Below, one piece after another: positions 33,824 to 43,261 of a DNA stretch of 64,000 bases. The notes beneath the pieces were generated by a model that saw nothing but the letters and a program-made list of their open reading frames with translations, searched no databases and had not been told where the DNA came from. The translations under genes and the position numbers were made by a program. Every line of letters begins with the position of its first letter. Positions within the stretch are counted from its first letter, which is position 1. The stretch comes from Corynebacterium flavescens (GTDB lineage Bacteria; Actinomycetota; Actinomycetes; Mycobacteriales; Mycobacteriaceae): contig NZ_VXKK01000023.1 of NCBI RefSeq assembly GCF_008693105.1, forward strand, positions 33,458 through 97,457. The letters are read 5' to 3'.

Positions 33824-35445
33824 TTTTTACACAGCGAACCGGGGAAGAAGCTGAGGGCAGCGGTGTCCATGAGCTAACTGCTGATTCCGGCCCTGCTGGT
33901 TCGAACACGTCGGCTCAAAGCGAAGACTCAGAAAAGGAGTCTTCGCTTTCGCCGGCGCGAATACTCTCGCGCTTCTCTCTCAAGCTGCGGCTTTCCCTCA
34001 TAACCGGCATCGTGGTGGCTCTCTCGGTGGCGCTGATGGCCTCTGCGCTCTATTTCCTCATATCTGCATCTCTCATGTCCTTCGGAGATTCCGGTCTGGA
34101 GAAGCGCGCGGATGTGATGCTGGAGAGGACCAAGGATCCGGAGTTTGTTGAAAACTTAAGCGATGAGTTCGCTAAGTTTCGGGACTACACGGCCAACACA
34201 CGGATTTCCTATATACCCCCGGGGCAGCAGACGAGCTTGGGCGACGATATTCCTGTCCACGGACCTTTCGAGCGCGGTAGCGATGGGCTAGACACTGTGG
34301 CTTTCTCAGAACACGGTGAGAGGATAGTGGCCAAGCGGGATAGTTCTGGGGCTACCGTGGTCATTGCTCGAGACATGGAAAGAATTAACTACCTTGTCTA
34401 TGTCATCGGCCCAATTCTGATAGTTGTAGTTGTGCTGGGGATCCTTGTGGCTATGGTGGCAGGTGCAGTGGTGGCGCGGGCAGGTATGCAGCCTATTGCT
34501 CGCTTGCGCCAGGCCGCAGATTATGTGACGAGGACGAATGATCTGCGTCCTATCGAGGTTGTGGGAAAAGACGAGCTCGCTCAGCTAACAGTGTCTTTCA
34601 ACCGCATGCTCCAGTCGCTGGAGAAAGCCCGGCTCAAGCAGCGTCAGTTCGTGGCGGATGCAGGGCATGAGCTCAAGACTCCGCTGACATCTATGCGCAC
34701 CAATATCGAGTTGCTCATGATGATGGAGAAGGATCGAAGCCGTGCGCCCATCAGCAGACAAGAGCGCGAGGACCTTGAGTCTGATGTCATGTCTCAAATG
34801 TCGGAGCTGTCCAACCTCATCGGTGATTTGGTGGATCTCACGCGTGAAGATGCAGTGGCGGGGAGTATGGGGACCGTCGAGCTGCACGAGATATTGGAGA
34901 CTTCCCTGGAGCGCGTTCGACGTCGGCGTCCCGACGTGGAATTTCAGGCTGATATTGAGCCGTGGAACATGGATGGGGATCCTCTTGCGTTGGGGCGGGC
35001 TACCCTCAATCTTTTCGACAATGCGGCCAAATGGTCTCCTGCGCAGGGCACAGTGTACGTCTCCTTGAATCAAGTTTCGGAGAATCGTGCTCTACTGCGT
35101 GTTGATGATTCCGGGCCGGGCATCGACCCCGAAGAAAGGGAGAAGGTCTTTGAGCGCTTTTATCGAGCTGCTGCAGCACGCTCTATGCCCGGCTCTGGCA
35201 TCGGTCTAGCTATAGTGAAGGCCGTTGTTGAGCGGCACCACGGCAGCATTGAGATTTCTTCCTCGGCGGATGGTGGTGCTCGGATGGATGTTTTATTGCC
35301 CGGAAAACCCGGCGTGATCGGGCAGTGCCCAGAAGAGGGAGCACAGGGTACCGCGGGTGCGGAGGAGACGGGGGCAGCGGAGCCTGCTCCGACGACTTCG
35401 CCACGGGCGCGCGCCTTTGTCAAACGTTGGTTCGATAGGCTCTAG
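33820..35445 (+). CDS. mprB: Sensor histidine kinase, MprB/CgtS2 type
   Basis: 541 residues. A 45-residue polar N-terminus, TM1 (about 58-83), a periplasmic loop of about 105 residues, TM2 ([20 protein letters not shown], about 193-218), HAMP with [14 protein letters not shown], HisKA with [17 protein letters not shown] (phospho-His283), and HATPase with [19 protein letters not shown] and [10 protein letters not shown]. The C-terminal 50 residues are a Gly/Ala/Glu tail that may be disordered. Partner of the overlapping regulator gene. Mycobacterial MprB detects envelope damage through periplasmic interactions with DnaK and PepD; a PepD homolog is next door. Confidence 0.92.
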   Translation: MIFTQRTGEEAEGSGVHELTADSGPAGSNTSAQSEDSEKESSLSPARILSRFSLKLRLSLITGIVVALSVALMASALYFLISASLMSFGDSGLEKRADVMLERTKDPEFVENLSDEFAKFRDYTANTRISYIPPGQQTSLGDDIPVHGPFERGSDGLDTVAFSEHGERIVAKRDSSGATVVIARDMERINYLVYVIGPILIVVVVLGILVAMVAGAVVARAGMQPIARLRQAADYVTRTNDLRPIEVVGKDELAQLTVSFNRMLQSLEKARLKQRQFVADAGHELKTPLTSMRTNIELLMMMEKDRSRAPISRQEREDLESDVMSQMSELSNLIGDLVDLTREDAVAGSMGTVELHEILETSLERVRRRRPDVEFQADIEPWNMDGDPLALGRATLNLFDNAAKWSPAQGTVYVSLNQVSENRALLRVDDSGPGIDPEEREKVFERFYRAAAARSMPGSGIGLAIVKAVVERHHGSIEISSSADGGARMDVLLPGKPGVIGQCPEEGAQGTAGAEETGAAEPAPTTSPRARAFVKRWFDRL

Positions 35446-35568
35446 TGCTTTAATCTGGGGATCGCGCACTAGACGTGGTGAGCGCATACAGGAAGCTCTC
35501 AGTTACTCGTAGCCGCTTGGCAGACTAGCTCCAGACGCGGATAAGCGAACTCGGGCACACTAATCCAC

Positions 35569-36990
35569 ATGAATATGAGGAACCCAAACATGAATGAGCC
35601 GAATCGTCCACAGGACCCCTCGCACGATGACTCGATTTCCCAATCTCAGGGATGGAACCGTCCGCGTGATGATGGCGCGGCAAATGGCGCCTCCGGCGCA
35701 TACGGATCTGGCACTCAGGGCTCGGCGCATACAGCAGGCTTTCCGTCTAGTCAGTTTGGGCAGCCCTACAACAATGCGGGCGCCTATAATTCGGCGCAGC
35801 AAGGCCAATCAGCCTCTAACGGGCAACCGCAGTGGCAGGTGCCTTTCGGTTCGGAGCCAGGTCCTGAGGGAGCAGCCCCAACCGCGGTGGCGGCGTCAAC
35901 TAAGAACAAGCGGCAAGTTAGTCTCCCCGCAGCCTTGGCGCTGTCCTTAGTGGCAGCGGTCGCCGCAGGAACCATAACCGGCATCGCGGTAGGCGGCAAC
36001 TCCAACGATGACAGGGCAACCGTCAACGAGGTCCTCAACAACCAACCGGTGAACAACAGCACCGGTGAAGCCCCAGCCGAGGGCTCTGTCGAGGCAGTTG
36101 CAGCCAAGGCTTTGCCTTCCGTCGTATCGATCGAGGCGGTTACACAAACCGCAGCTTCGGAGGGCTCCGGCTCGATTATTTCCCCGGACGGTTATGTCTT
36201 GACCAATCACCACGTCGTCGCCGGAACCGATAGGGGCGGTCGTTTACAGGTGTCCATGAATGACGGTTCCAAGCATTCGGCTACTTTCGTCGCCTCGGAC
36301 GCCAATACTGACGTGGCTATCATCAAGATTGACGGAGTCTCCAACCTACCTTTCTTGGAGTTTGGAAACTCGGATGCCGTCGCCGTCGGACAGCAAGTGG
36401 TGGCCGTTGGTTCTCCGCTTGGACTTAATGCCACAGTGACTTCCGGCATCGTCTCGGCCAAGAACCGGCCGGTGCGTGCATCTCAAGAGGCAGGCGAGTC
36501 CTCGCTTATCGACGCAATTCAGACCGACGCGGCAGTCAACCCCGGTAACTCCGGTGGACCTTTGGTTGATATGAACGGAAATCTCGTTGGCATGAACTCG
36601 ACGATCGCCTCGTTGTCGAACTCGGCTGGGTCTGAGGCCGGATTCATCGGTTTGGGATTTGCCATTCCCTCTAACTTTGCCAAGCGCATGGCCGATCAGC
36701 TCATCAACAACGGTTCGGTCAAGCACCCCACGCTAGGAGTAAAGGTCGATGCCCGCAGTAGCGGGAACGGCGCCCAAATCGTGGAAGTAGAGCCGGGCGG
36801 CCCAGCCGACAAGGCCGGGCTAAAAGCCGGGGACGTGGTCACTAGAGTCAATGACCGCCTTATCGAGAACTCGGATGCGCTCATTGCGGCCGCACGATCC
36901 CAGGACTTTGGGGCAACGGTGACCCTTGAAGTCACGAGTGAGGGGAACCCAGATCCGCGAAAGGTAGAGGTAACGCTATCTAACGAGTAA
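35569..36990 (+). CDS. pepD: HtrA/DegP-like serine protease with PDZ domain (PepD type)
   Basis: 473 residues; several close ATGs (35569, 35575, 35590) exist. The N-terminal 115 residues are a Gln/Asn/Gly-rich cytoplasmic arm. One TM helix (about 120-143) precedes a trypsin-like domain with His215 (TNHHVV), Asp248 (NTDVAIIK) and Ser328 (NPGNSGGPL). The PDZ domain covers about 385-470 (GVKVDARSSGNGAQIVEVEP, LKAGDVVTRVND). Protease and chaperone activity outside the membrane is expected, with feedback on the upstream MprAB system known for mycobacteria. It follows mprB by 123 bp, likely with its own promoter. Confidence 0.92.
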   Translation: MNMRNPNMNEPNRPQDPSHDDSISQSQGWNRPRDDGAANGASGAYGSGTQGSAHTAGFPSSQFGQPYNNAGAYNSAQQGQSASNGQPQWQVPFGSEPGPEGAAPTAVAASTKNKRQVSLPAALALSLVAAVAAGTITGIAVGGNSNDDRATVNEVLNNQPVNNSTGEAPAEGSVEAVAAKALPSVVSIEAVTQTAASEGSGSIISPDGYVLTNHHVVAGTDRGGRLQVSMNDGSKHSATFVASDANTDVAIIKIDGVSNLPFLEFGNSDAVAVGQQVVAVGSPLGLNATVTSGIVSAKNRPVRASQEAGESSLIDAIQTDAAVNPGNSGGPLVDMNGNLVGMNSTIASLSNSAGSEAGFIGLGFAIPSNFAKRMADQLINNGSVKHPTLGVKVDARSSGNGAQIVEVEPGGPADKAGLKAGDVVTRVNDRLIENSDALIAAARSQDFGATVTLEVTSEGNPDPRKVEVTLSNE

Positions 36991-37068
36991 GTTACTGATA
37001 CAACACGGTACTTCACCTGAAACGCTTTTAACGCCACTAACGTTTTGTCTGCCCTCCAAAGGAGCACC

Positions 37069-37668
37069 ATGCCCGAACAGTTCGAATCCGCCGCTGTCCT
37101 CGCACAGCACGAATCCCCTGAAGTATTTAGAGACATCGCAGAGCCCGATGATGCTTTCCTTATCGCCAGCGAAAAGGAACAGGCTTTACAAGCCCCGCGG
37201 CGAGCACTCGTTGTCATCGTTACTGATCATCCTGATGAGGCTGCTCAAGATACTTCACTCTTAGCCAGCGAGCTTCTCGTAGAGGCCGGCTTCCAGGTTG
37301 ACGGCGCGGTTATCGTTCGCTCCAAAAAGTCTAAAATCCGCCAGGCCATAGAGACTGCAGTCGTCGGCGGGGTTGACTTGGTATTGAGCATCGGTGGCAC
37401 GGGGGTCGGTCCTCGTGACAAGGTCCCGGAGGCCACTCGTTCTGTATTAGACCAAATGGTTCCTGGCATTGCCCAAGCGTTGCGATCTTCTGGTCAAGCT
37501 TGCGGTGCTGTGGACGCGTGCACCTCGCGTGGCATCTCCGGGGTTTCGGGATCCACCGTGGTGGTCAATCTCGCTTCCTCTCGCGCAGCCGTCCGAGATG
37601 GAATGGCCACTCTTTCTCCGCTGGTTCACCACCTGGTGGACCAGTTGCAGATGTCGAGCTTCGAGTAA
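37069..37668 (+). CDS. mog: Molybdopterin adenylyltransferase / MogA-MoaB family protein
   Basis: 199 residues from ATG 37069, which follows AAGGAG by five bases; an upstream TTG at 37045 is less likely. A 44-residue N-terminal extension precedes the fold: RRALVVIVTDHPD, then the signature LVLSIGGTGVGPRDKVPEATRSVLDQMVPG and SRGISGVSGSTVVVNLASSRAAV. Family members bind molybdopterin in cofactor synthesis. M. tuberculosis MoaB2 occupies the same place and was shown to bind SigE-related factors rather than only act in molybdenum biology, so a regulatory function here is possible. Confidence 0.88.
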   Translation: MPEQFESAAVLAQHESPEVFRDIAEPDDAFLIASEKEQALQAPRRALVVIVTDHPDEAAQDTSLLASELLVEAGFQVDGAVIVRSKKSKIRQAIETAVVGGVDLVLSIGGTGVGPRDKVPEATRSVLDQMVPGIAQALRSSGQACGAVDACTSRGISGVSGSTVVVNLASSRAAVRDGMATLSPLVHHLVDQLQMSSFE

Positions 37669-37697
37669 TCGGGCACCAGGGGACGGGAAGCAGGCAA

Positions 37698-37916
37698 TTG
37701 GGAAATCTACAGCACCGTAGGCGGCGCGTTTTCCGTCGTTCGGATGCACCTGACTATGACCGAAGCGCTGACAGCCCCCGCGAGAGACCAGCGGGTGCTG
37801 TCAGTTCAGACGCACAACGCAGCGCTCCGGTCGATGATGAGCAGGCTCTGGATGCAGGTGAGCTCCGTGGAGAGGAGTTCTACAGAGAGCAGATGCCTCC
37901 ACATCATGGGTCTTAA
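37698..37916 (+). CDS. Small protein of unknown function, mog-mscL interval
   Basis: 72 residues from TTG 37698, a plausible start with GGGAAG upstream; earlier in-frame codons overlap mog and are unlikely. The protein begins with a basic RRRRVFRR stretch, then polar SDAPDYDRSADS and an acidic segment with EQALDAGELRGEEFYREQMPPHHGS. The ending EEFYREQxPPHxG is a pattern I recall in short actinobacterial proteins near this locus. No domain or catalytic motif is visible. The coding call rests on composition, position and the recalled C-terminal pattern. Confidence 0.5.
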   Translation: MGNLQHRRRRVFRRSDAPDYDRSADSPRERPAGAVSSDAQRSAPVDDEQALDAGELRGEEFYREQMPPHHGS

Positions 37917-37927
37917 ATAGCAGAAGC

Positions 37928-37978
37928 GAAAAGGTCCCTGATTCTCCCCAATACAGAAAAGGGAAGAGACAGGGACCT
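37928..37978 (-). terminator. Terminator after mscL
   Basis: AGGTCCCTG (37932-37940) and CAGGGACCT (37970-37978) form a perfect 9-bp stem with a 29-nt loop. On the minus strand the stem is followed by TTTTCGC. It can also block read-through from the plus-strand small gene. Confidence 0.65.
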
Positions 37979-38026
37979 GAGTGCGTCCTGCGGCCTAGTG
38001 GTTATTTTAACCCCAGGTTATCGGCA

Positions 38027-38527
38027 TTAAGCTTGGTGGCGACCGCCATCGGTGGGCTGGGAAGAACCGGTGTCCTTGACGTCAGCGGTAGCGGTGGGAA
38101 CAGCAGACTCATTAACCTGTGGTGCGGAGACCTTGGACTGAGCTTCGATGAGGTCACGGATCTGGGCAAGAAGCTCTTCGGTGGTCGGAGCAGAAACGGT
38201 GGGGTCGATGCCTTGGCGGCGCTTAGCGGCGTCATTGATCTTGTTGATCGGCATGACGATGAGGAAGTAGACCACGGCTGCCACGATGAGGAAGTTGATG
38301 GCTGCGGTGATTACTGCGCCGAAATCAATCAACGTCGAAGGGTTGTCCCTGATGATGCGGAAACCGAGCCCCTGCACCTCTGCGGAACCGAAAGAATTGA
38401 TCAGCGGCTGAATGAGAGAATTGGTCACAGCCGTGACAATGGCGGTAAACGCGCTGCCGATGATGACCGCGACCGCGAGTTCGATGACGTTACCGCGGAG
38501 AATGAAATCCTTAAATCCCTTAAGCAT
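38027..38527 (-). CDS. mscL: Large-conductance mechanosensitive channel MscL
   Basis: 166 residues from ATG 38527 (MLKGFKDFILRGNVIELAVAVIIGSAF); the extended ORF start at 38566 adds residues not found in MscL. TM1 is the NVIELAVAVIIGSAFTAIVTAVT helix and TM2 is AVITAAINFLIVAAVVYFLIV. The C-terminal cytoplasmic helix (TEELLAQIRDLIEAQS) is followed by a 30-residue polar tail. MscL releases solutes during hypo-osmotic shock. It closes the MprAB-PepD-Mog block, as in mycobacteria. Confidence 0.95.
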   Translation of the reverse strand: MLKGFKDFILRGNVIELAVAVIIGSAFTAIVTAVTNSLIQPLINSFGSAEVQGLGFRIIRDNPSTLIDFGAVITAAINFLIVAAVVYFLIVMPINKINDAAKRRQGIDPTVSAPTTEELLAQIRDLIEAQSKVSAPQVNESAVPTATADVKDTGSSQPTDGGRHQA

Positions 38528-38672
38528 GGGGTGTGTCCTTTCGCAAAATTTTCCCCGACACGGCAATATCCAGACGCGAAGATCTGGCCATTGCGGCGGG
38601 GCGATACCTTTTCGACCCTAGTCGAAATTCCGCTGCTCATTTAATAAAAGCGCGGCGGGTGGTCTATCGCGA

Positions 38673-39365
38673 CTAAGAGAATTGCGGAGCCTGTGCACGG
38701 GAACCGACGATGACCACGGTCAGCGGCTGGCTCAATGACGCAGCCGCGACAGCCTCAGCCCCGCGTTGTGGAAGGGCAAGCAAGACCGAGGTAGGCTTTT
38801 CGCCTTCCTTGCCACCGCCGGCTGTTATGACGCGCCCACCTGCAGCGATGACTGCTGCCCGTGGCTCATCGAGTTCGGGCTTGTCGACGGCGCTGACCAC
38901 GTTGACCTCGTCTCCATGGTGGAGGTGGGGAATAAGGTCTGGCTCAGCAAGCTTAAGAGGCACCATGTGGGCATTGGGGGTGATTTCACTTTCTGTGGAC
39001 TCGCTCAGCAGACTCGCTGCGAGGTGCTCATCAAGTATGCGTGCGGCGCTAAGTATCTCCCCGCGGCCTGCGGCTGCAACGACAACTCGTCCCTCAAAGT
39101 CTGCTGGCGCACCGTGTAGCGCGGATTCAGCAATGGCCTGCGCAGGCAGGCGCGCAGTTTTTAGATCTCCGGGGCCGATGCGCTTTCCAGCGGGAACATC
39201 AGCGGCGAATACGAGGGCTGAGGGTTGCTCCTTAAGAGTTCCCGCGTAGCTAACTCCCGCGGCAACGACGAGGAGTGCGGCGACTAGACGTCGCACGAGG
39301 AGCAGCCTGTGGTGTCCCGGGGTGGTGAGGGTACGCAAGAAAGAGCGCAGATGGCGGTTGTTCAT
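38673..39365 (-). CDS. SAF domain-containing membrane protein (CpaB-like)
   Basis: 230 residues. Basic N-terminus, one TM helix (LVRRLVAALLVVAAGVSYAG), then a SAF domain with ALVFAADVPAGKRIGPGDLKTARLP and EGRVVVAAAGRGEILSAARI, and a second half with HLHHGDEVNVVSAV and SVLLALPQRGAEAVAAA. SAF domains of the RcpC/CpaB class occur in Flp/Tad pilus assembly, but no pilus genes are present in the window. In C. glutamicum a similar gene lies between mscL and the folate cyclo-ligase. Function unknown. Confidence 0.8.
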   Translation of the reverse strand: MNNRHLRSFLRTLTTPGHHRLLLVRRLVAALLVVAAGVSYAGTLKEQPSALVFAADVPAGKRIGPGDLKTARLPAQAIAESALHGAPADFEGRVVVAAAGRGEILSAARILDEHLAASLLSESTESEITPNAHMVPLKLAEPDLIPHLHHGDEVNVVSAVDKPELDEPRAAVIAAGGRVITAGGGKEGEKPTSVLLALPQRGAEAVAAASLSQPLTVVIVGSRAQAPQFS

Positions 39366-39457
39366 GGGGAATTGGACTGAAAGGAACTAGGCACGGTTCC
39401 CACGCCGAAGTACAGTAGGTATTTGAGGAAGCGTAGTAGTTACTAGAGCAGAAGGTA

Positions 39458-40051
39458 CTAGACCTGAGAACCAGGTACTGCGGGGAGCAAGGCGTTTTCT
39501 GTGAGAATGTACTCCACTGGTACGTCATGTTTCTGGGCGGGAACGTCGCTGCGTATCTCGTGGGAGTAGACCACGCCGACTACGGTGGCGGTGCCCGCTG
39601 GAAGTTGAGCCAAAGCGCGGTCATAATATCCAGCGCCTTTGCCTAGGCGAAAGCCTGCAGGATGCACTGCGAGGGCGGGGGCGAAGATGTAGTCGCAGGA
39701 GGCGAGGATCGAGCTATCCTCCCTGTGCCCCGCTGGCTCGGAAATTCCGAGGCGGCCCAGGGTGGTTTCTTCAGGCCCGCGGTATATCGACCAGGCTAGC
39801 GCGCCATCAGCCAAAGAGATGGGCAGGTAGACGGTATCGCAGAGAGAGGAAAGGACGGTGATAAAGCCCGGGCCGCCCGGCTCGCTGGGGAGAGGGTTAT
39901 AAGCGGCCACTGTCATTCCAGGTTTGAGCAAGTGCTCCACTTGGGAAACCAGTGCCGCGTTGAGGCTTGCACGCTGATCCTCAGGCAATGCGCGTCGAGC
40001 TTCGACAAGCTCGGTGCGAAGTGCAGACTTCGCGGAGACTTCTGCTTCCAT
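39458..40051 (-). CDS. 5-formyltetrahydrofolate cyclo-ligase
   Basis: 197 residues from ATG 40051 (MEAEVSAKSALR); the ORF extends 11 codons upstream but the family N-terminus is a Lys/Arg-rich helix like KSALRTELVEARRALP. Motifs: VAAYNPLPSEPG, the substrate/ATP loop FAPALAVHPAGFRLGKGAGYYDR, and a C-terminal VPAQKHDVPVEYILTE. It converts 5-formyl-THF to 5,10-methenyl-THF using ATP. Ends 92 bp upstream of the SAF gene start on the same strand, and is divergent from galU, so the pair may be one transcript. Confidence 0.92.
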   Translation of the reverse strand: MEAEVSAKSALRTELVEARRALPEDQRASLNAALVSQVEHLLKPGMTVAAYNPLPSEPGGPGFITVLSSLCDTVYLPISLADGALAWSIYRGPEETTLGRLGISEPAGHREDSSILASCDYIFAPALAVHPAGFRLGKGAGYYDRALAQLPAGTATVVGVVYSHEIRSDVPAQKHDVPVEYILTENALLPAVPGSQV

Positions 40052-40137
40052 GTCTCTAAACAATACAGCGCCTAAAAAGTACACTGAGGCGGAGTGCTAC
40101 GCGGGAGACTGAGGGGCGGGCCTGTAAACTGGACAAC

Positions 40138-41067
40138 ATGTCTAAAGAACGAGAGGGTTCCTCCCTAGGAATCAAAACGGTCGTCGTCCCCGCCGCAGGT
40201 ATGGGCACCCGTTTTCTCCCCGCCACTAAAACCGTACCCAAAGAGCTTCTTCCGGTGGTTGATACGCCTGGTATCGAGCTGATTGCGGAGGAGGCAGCTT
40301 CGGTAGGAGCCACGCGCTTGGCGGTTATCACAGCTCCCAAAAAACAAGAGGTGATGAGGCACTTCGACGAGTTCCCCGAGCTGGTGGAGACCTTGTCGGC
40401 GCGAGGTAAAGATGAGCAAGTAGCGAAAGTTGTGCGGGCATCGCAGCTCATCCATCCTGTTTCCATAGAGCAAAAGAAGCCTCTAGGACTTGGCCAGGCT
40501 GTAGGTCTAGCGGAGGGGGTTCTTGATGAGGATGAGGATTTCTTCGCCGTCATGTTGCCGGATGATATTGTCCTGCCTGCTACCGCGATGGAAAAAATGG
40601 CCAATGTCCGCGCCGAGTGCGGTGGATCGGTTTTGTGCGCCTTCGAGGTTCCGCGGGAACAGACCTACAACTACGGTGTATTTGACGTTGAGGACTCCGA
40701 GAACCCTGATGTTAAGAAAGTTGTCGGCATGGTGGAAAAGCCGGATCCGGAGGATGCGCCCTCGAATCTGGTGGCTACAGGCCGGTATCTCCTAGACCGC
40801 AAGATCTTCGATGCGCTGCGCCGCATTAAGCCAGGCAAAGGCGGGGAGCTGCAGTTGACGGATGCTATCGAGTTGCTCATTCAGGAGGGCGAGCCGGTGC
40901 ACGTTGTGGTGCATGAGGGCAAGCGCCATGATCTGGGTAACCCGGGCGGTTATATCCCGGCTAACGTTGATTTTGGACTTCGGGACCCCAAGTACGGTCC
41001 TGCGCTTTATCAGTCGATCAAGAAGATCTTGTCCGAATACGAGGCAGAGCAAGGCATCCAGCAGTAG
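40138..41067 (+). CDS. galU: UTP-glucose-1-phosphate uridylyltransferase
   Basis: 309 residues. Nucleotide-binding GMGTRFLPATKTVPKELLPVVDTPG, then FFAVMLPDDIVLP with the metal-binding aspartates, EVPREQTYNYGVFDVE, VGMVEKPDPEDAPSNL, and KRHDLGNPGGYIPANVDF all match bacterial GalU. It makes UDP-glucose for cell-wall arabinogalactan, trehalose and glycogen precursors. It begins the galU-glp-rimJ-glpR run seen also in mycobacteria (Rv0993-Rv0996). Confidence 0.95.
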   Translation: MSKEREGSSLGIKTVVVPAAGMGTRFLPATKTVPKELLPVVDTPGIELIAEEAASVGATRLAVITAPKKQEVMRHFDEFPELVETLSARGKDEQVAKVVRASQLIHPVSIEQKKPLGLGQAVGLAEGVLDEDEDFFAVMLPDDIVLPATAMEKMANVRAECGGSVLCAFEVPREQTYNYGVFDVEDSENPDVKKVVGMVEKPDPEDAPSNLVATGRYLLDRKIFDALRRIKPGKGGELQLTDAIELLIQEGEPVHVVVHEGKRHDLGNPGGYIPANVDFGLRDPKYGPALYQSIKKILSEYEAEQGIQQ

Positions 41068-41087
41068 CTGGTGAAAGGCGGCGTTGA

Positions 41088-42392
41088 ATGCGTTCAGTAG
41101 ATGATCAGCTAGCCCTAGTGAGTGATGCAGCGGTCACCCCCGAACCGGTGCGAATCGCCATCGCCAACGCTTTGGGCCTCATGTGCGCAGAAGACGTGCA
41201 GGCACATGAGCCGCTGCCAGGCTTTCCGCAGGCTGCAATCGACGGCTATGCGGTGCGTGCGGTCGATATCGGTGGTGAAAGAGGTCTGCGGGTTCGTCAC
41301 AGTGAAATAAGCGCACCGGAAGAAGAATCCGCATCGCAAGATGCACAGCAGCCTGAGGTCGAGCGTTCGCTTCCCGTCGTGGGCGAAGTCCCTGCCGGCT
41401 CCCGTCAGCCACTGCGCCTCCAGCCCAAGCAGGCTGTGCGCGTCTATACCGGTGCGCCGCTTCCCACGCTTGCCGATGCCGTTTTGCCATTGGAATGGAC
41501 AGACCGAGGACGCAAACGCGTCACCTCGCATCGCCCCGTTCACTCCGGCGACTTTGTACGCAGGGTGGGTGATGACATCCAGCCCGGTGATGTCGCAGTT
41601 TCTGCAGGCAGCGTCTTAGGGCCGGCGCAGATTGGGCTGCTTGCCGCTGTGGGACGCAGCAAGGTGCTTGTCTATCCGCGTCCGCGCGTAACCATCGTGT
41701 CCTTTGGGCGCGAGTTGGTCGATATCGATCGCGAGCCCGGATTGGGGCAGGTATTTGATGTCAACTCCTATGCTTTAGCTGCGGCGGCCAAAGAAGCCGG
41801 AGCAGATGTGCATCGCGTCGGTATCGCCGAAGGCGAGCCGCGTCGAATCCGCGAGACCTTGGAAACTTATATCGCTAGGAGCGAGATTCTCGTAGTCAGT
41901 GGCGCGGTGGGCGGCGCAGGTTCTCAGTCGGTGCGTGAGGTGCTTGCCGAGCTAGGGGAGATCGATACTTCACGGGTGGCTATGCATCCTGGCTCAGTAC
42001 AGGGCTTCGGGCTTTTGGGGGAGGACCGGATTCCGGCTTTCCTGTTGCCTTCTAATCCAGTATCGGCTCTGGTCATCTTTGAGATTTTCGTGCGACCAGC
42101 GATCCGCTTGGCACTGGGCAAGCGCAACGCCAATCGTCGCGTCGTACGCGCGCGGGCTCTCAACCATATTGATTCCCGCCCCGGTCGCCGCGGTTTCATT
42201 CGCGCCCGGTTGATGAGGGATGCCGAAACCGCAGATTATCTTGTGGAAGGCTTGGGGGGTTCCTCCGGAGCCCCAGCACACCTTTTGGCCGGATTGGCGG
42301 AGGCCAATGCGATGATTCGGGTGCCTGAAGATGTCTCGGAGGTTCGGCCTGGTGACGTCGTTGACGTGATTTTCTTGAGTCAACGTAGCTGA
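41088..42392 (+). CDS. glp: Gephyrin-like molybdotransferase Glp (MoeA family)
   Basis: 434 residues with MoeA domain order: VxDQLALV start, PGFPQAAIDGYAVRA, PVVGEVPAGSRQPLRLQPKQAVRVYTGAPLP, PRVTIVSFGRELVDIDREP and QVFDVNSYALAAAAKEAGADVHRVGIAEGEP, then a domain IV barrel. In place of the usual active-site Thr/Ser-Gly-Asp run in domain III, the loop reads FGRELVD, as in divergent paralogs. Its position between galU and rimJ, with glpR two genes on, matches C. glutamicum Glp, a MoeA-derived divisome protein that binds FtsZ, rather than a pathway MoeA. The assignment rests on synteny and published work on this locus. Confidence 0.82.
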   Translation: MRSVDDQLALVSDAAVTPEPVRIAIANALGLMCAEDVQAHEPLPGFPQAAIDGYAVRAVDIGGERGLRVRHSEISAPEEESASQDAQQPEVERSLPVVGEVPAGSRQPLRLQPKQAVRVYTGAPLPTLADAVLPLEWTDRGRKRVTSHRPVHSGDFVRRVGDDIQPGDVAVSAGSVLGPAQIGLLAAVGRSKVLVYPRPRVTIVSFGRELVDIDREPGLGQVFDVNSYALAAAAKEAGADVHRVGIAEGEPRRIRETLETYIARSEILVVSGAVGGAGSQSVREVLAELGEIDTSRVAMHPGSVQGFGLLGEDRIPAFLLPSNPVSALVIFEIFVRPAIRLALGKRNANRRVVRARALNHIDSRPGRRGFIRARLMRDAETADYLVEGLGGSSGAPAHLLAGLAEANAMIRVPEDVSEVRPGDVVDVIFLSQRS

Positions 42393-43102
42393 TGTTCGAT
42401 CCTTTTGGAACCGCAGCTGGCCGTTTTGCCGAGCCAGCTCAGGGGTGGCCGCATCCGATTCACCCCGGCTGGCCGGAATCTACTCCCTCGGTGCTCCTCT
42501 CGCCTTCGGAGGCACTTGCAGAGGGTGGCGAGGTACGCCTGCGGCCACTGTTGCGCAAAGACGGGGCCGATTGGCGCCAACAGCGAATCGCCGATGAGGA
42601 GTTTCTGCGACCTGTAGAGCCAACCATGCCCACGACATGGCGTGATTCCCATAATCAGCAGGCGTGGTGGAGCCATCTAACACAACTTCGTTCGGCGGCT
42701 CGAGAGGGAATAGTGGTTCCCTGCGTCATTGAGCTGGACGGAAGATTTGTGGGCCAGCTGACACTGGGCAATATTCAACACGGAGGCATCGCCGAGTGCT
42801 GGATAGGTTATTGGGTATATTCGCAGGTACATAAGGCAGGAGTTGCCACCGCAGCGTGTGGGCTGGGCGTTGATCACGCTTTCTCGCGGATGGGGCTGCA
42901 TCGCGTTACTGCCACCTTCATGCCGGAGAATCCAGGATCCCGCAAAGTGCTAGTAGCTAATGGTTTCAGGCACGAGGGTTATCTTAGGCGTGCGCTGCAT
43001 ATCAACGGCGCGTGGAGAGATCATCAGCTCATGGCGATAGTCCGCGACGACTATCGCAGCACTGCCGTGGAGCGCCTGCGAGAGCAAGGCCGTATCCGCT
43101 AA
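42392..43102 (+). CDS. rimJ: GNAT-family N-acetyltransferase (RimJ-like)
   Basis: 236 residues. After a 55-residue lead, the GNAT fold shows VRLRPLLRKDGADWR, then IVVPCVIELDGRFVGQLTLGNI, the acetyl-CoA loop WIGYWVYSQVHKAGVATAA, and RVTATFMPENPGSRKVLVANGF, typical of the RimJ/RimL ribosomal-protein alanine acetyltransferases. Start ATG 42392 overlaps the glp stop (TGATG), so the two are translationally coupled. No acyl acceptor is known; the name follows position and family. Confidence 0.85.
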   Translation: MFDPFGTAAGRFAEPAQGWPHPIHPGWPESTPSVLLSPSEALAEGGEVRLRPLLRKDGADWRQQRIADEEFLRPVEPTMPTTWRDSHNQQAWWSHLTQLRSAAREGIVVPCVIELDGRFVGQLTLGNIQHGGIAECWIGYWVYSQVHKAGVATAACGLGVDHAFSRMGLHRVTATFMPENPGSRKVLVANGFRHEGYLRRALHINGAWRDHQLMAIVRDDYRSTAVERLREQGRIR

Positions 43103-43261
43103 ACAGGGATCCCCACCAGTCACAGTTTTCACTCCCATAACACTTTTGGCGGCTGGCCGGTTTGCCTTCTCTAGGTATCGAATCACCCCGGATACTGTGG
43201 GACGAGCATTACTAAAAATTACTAAACCCAGTATCCGTCTACGGGAAGGTGCGTCGCGCTC

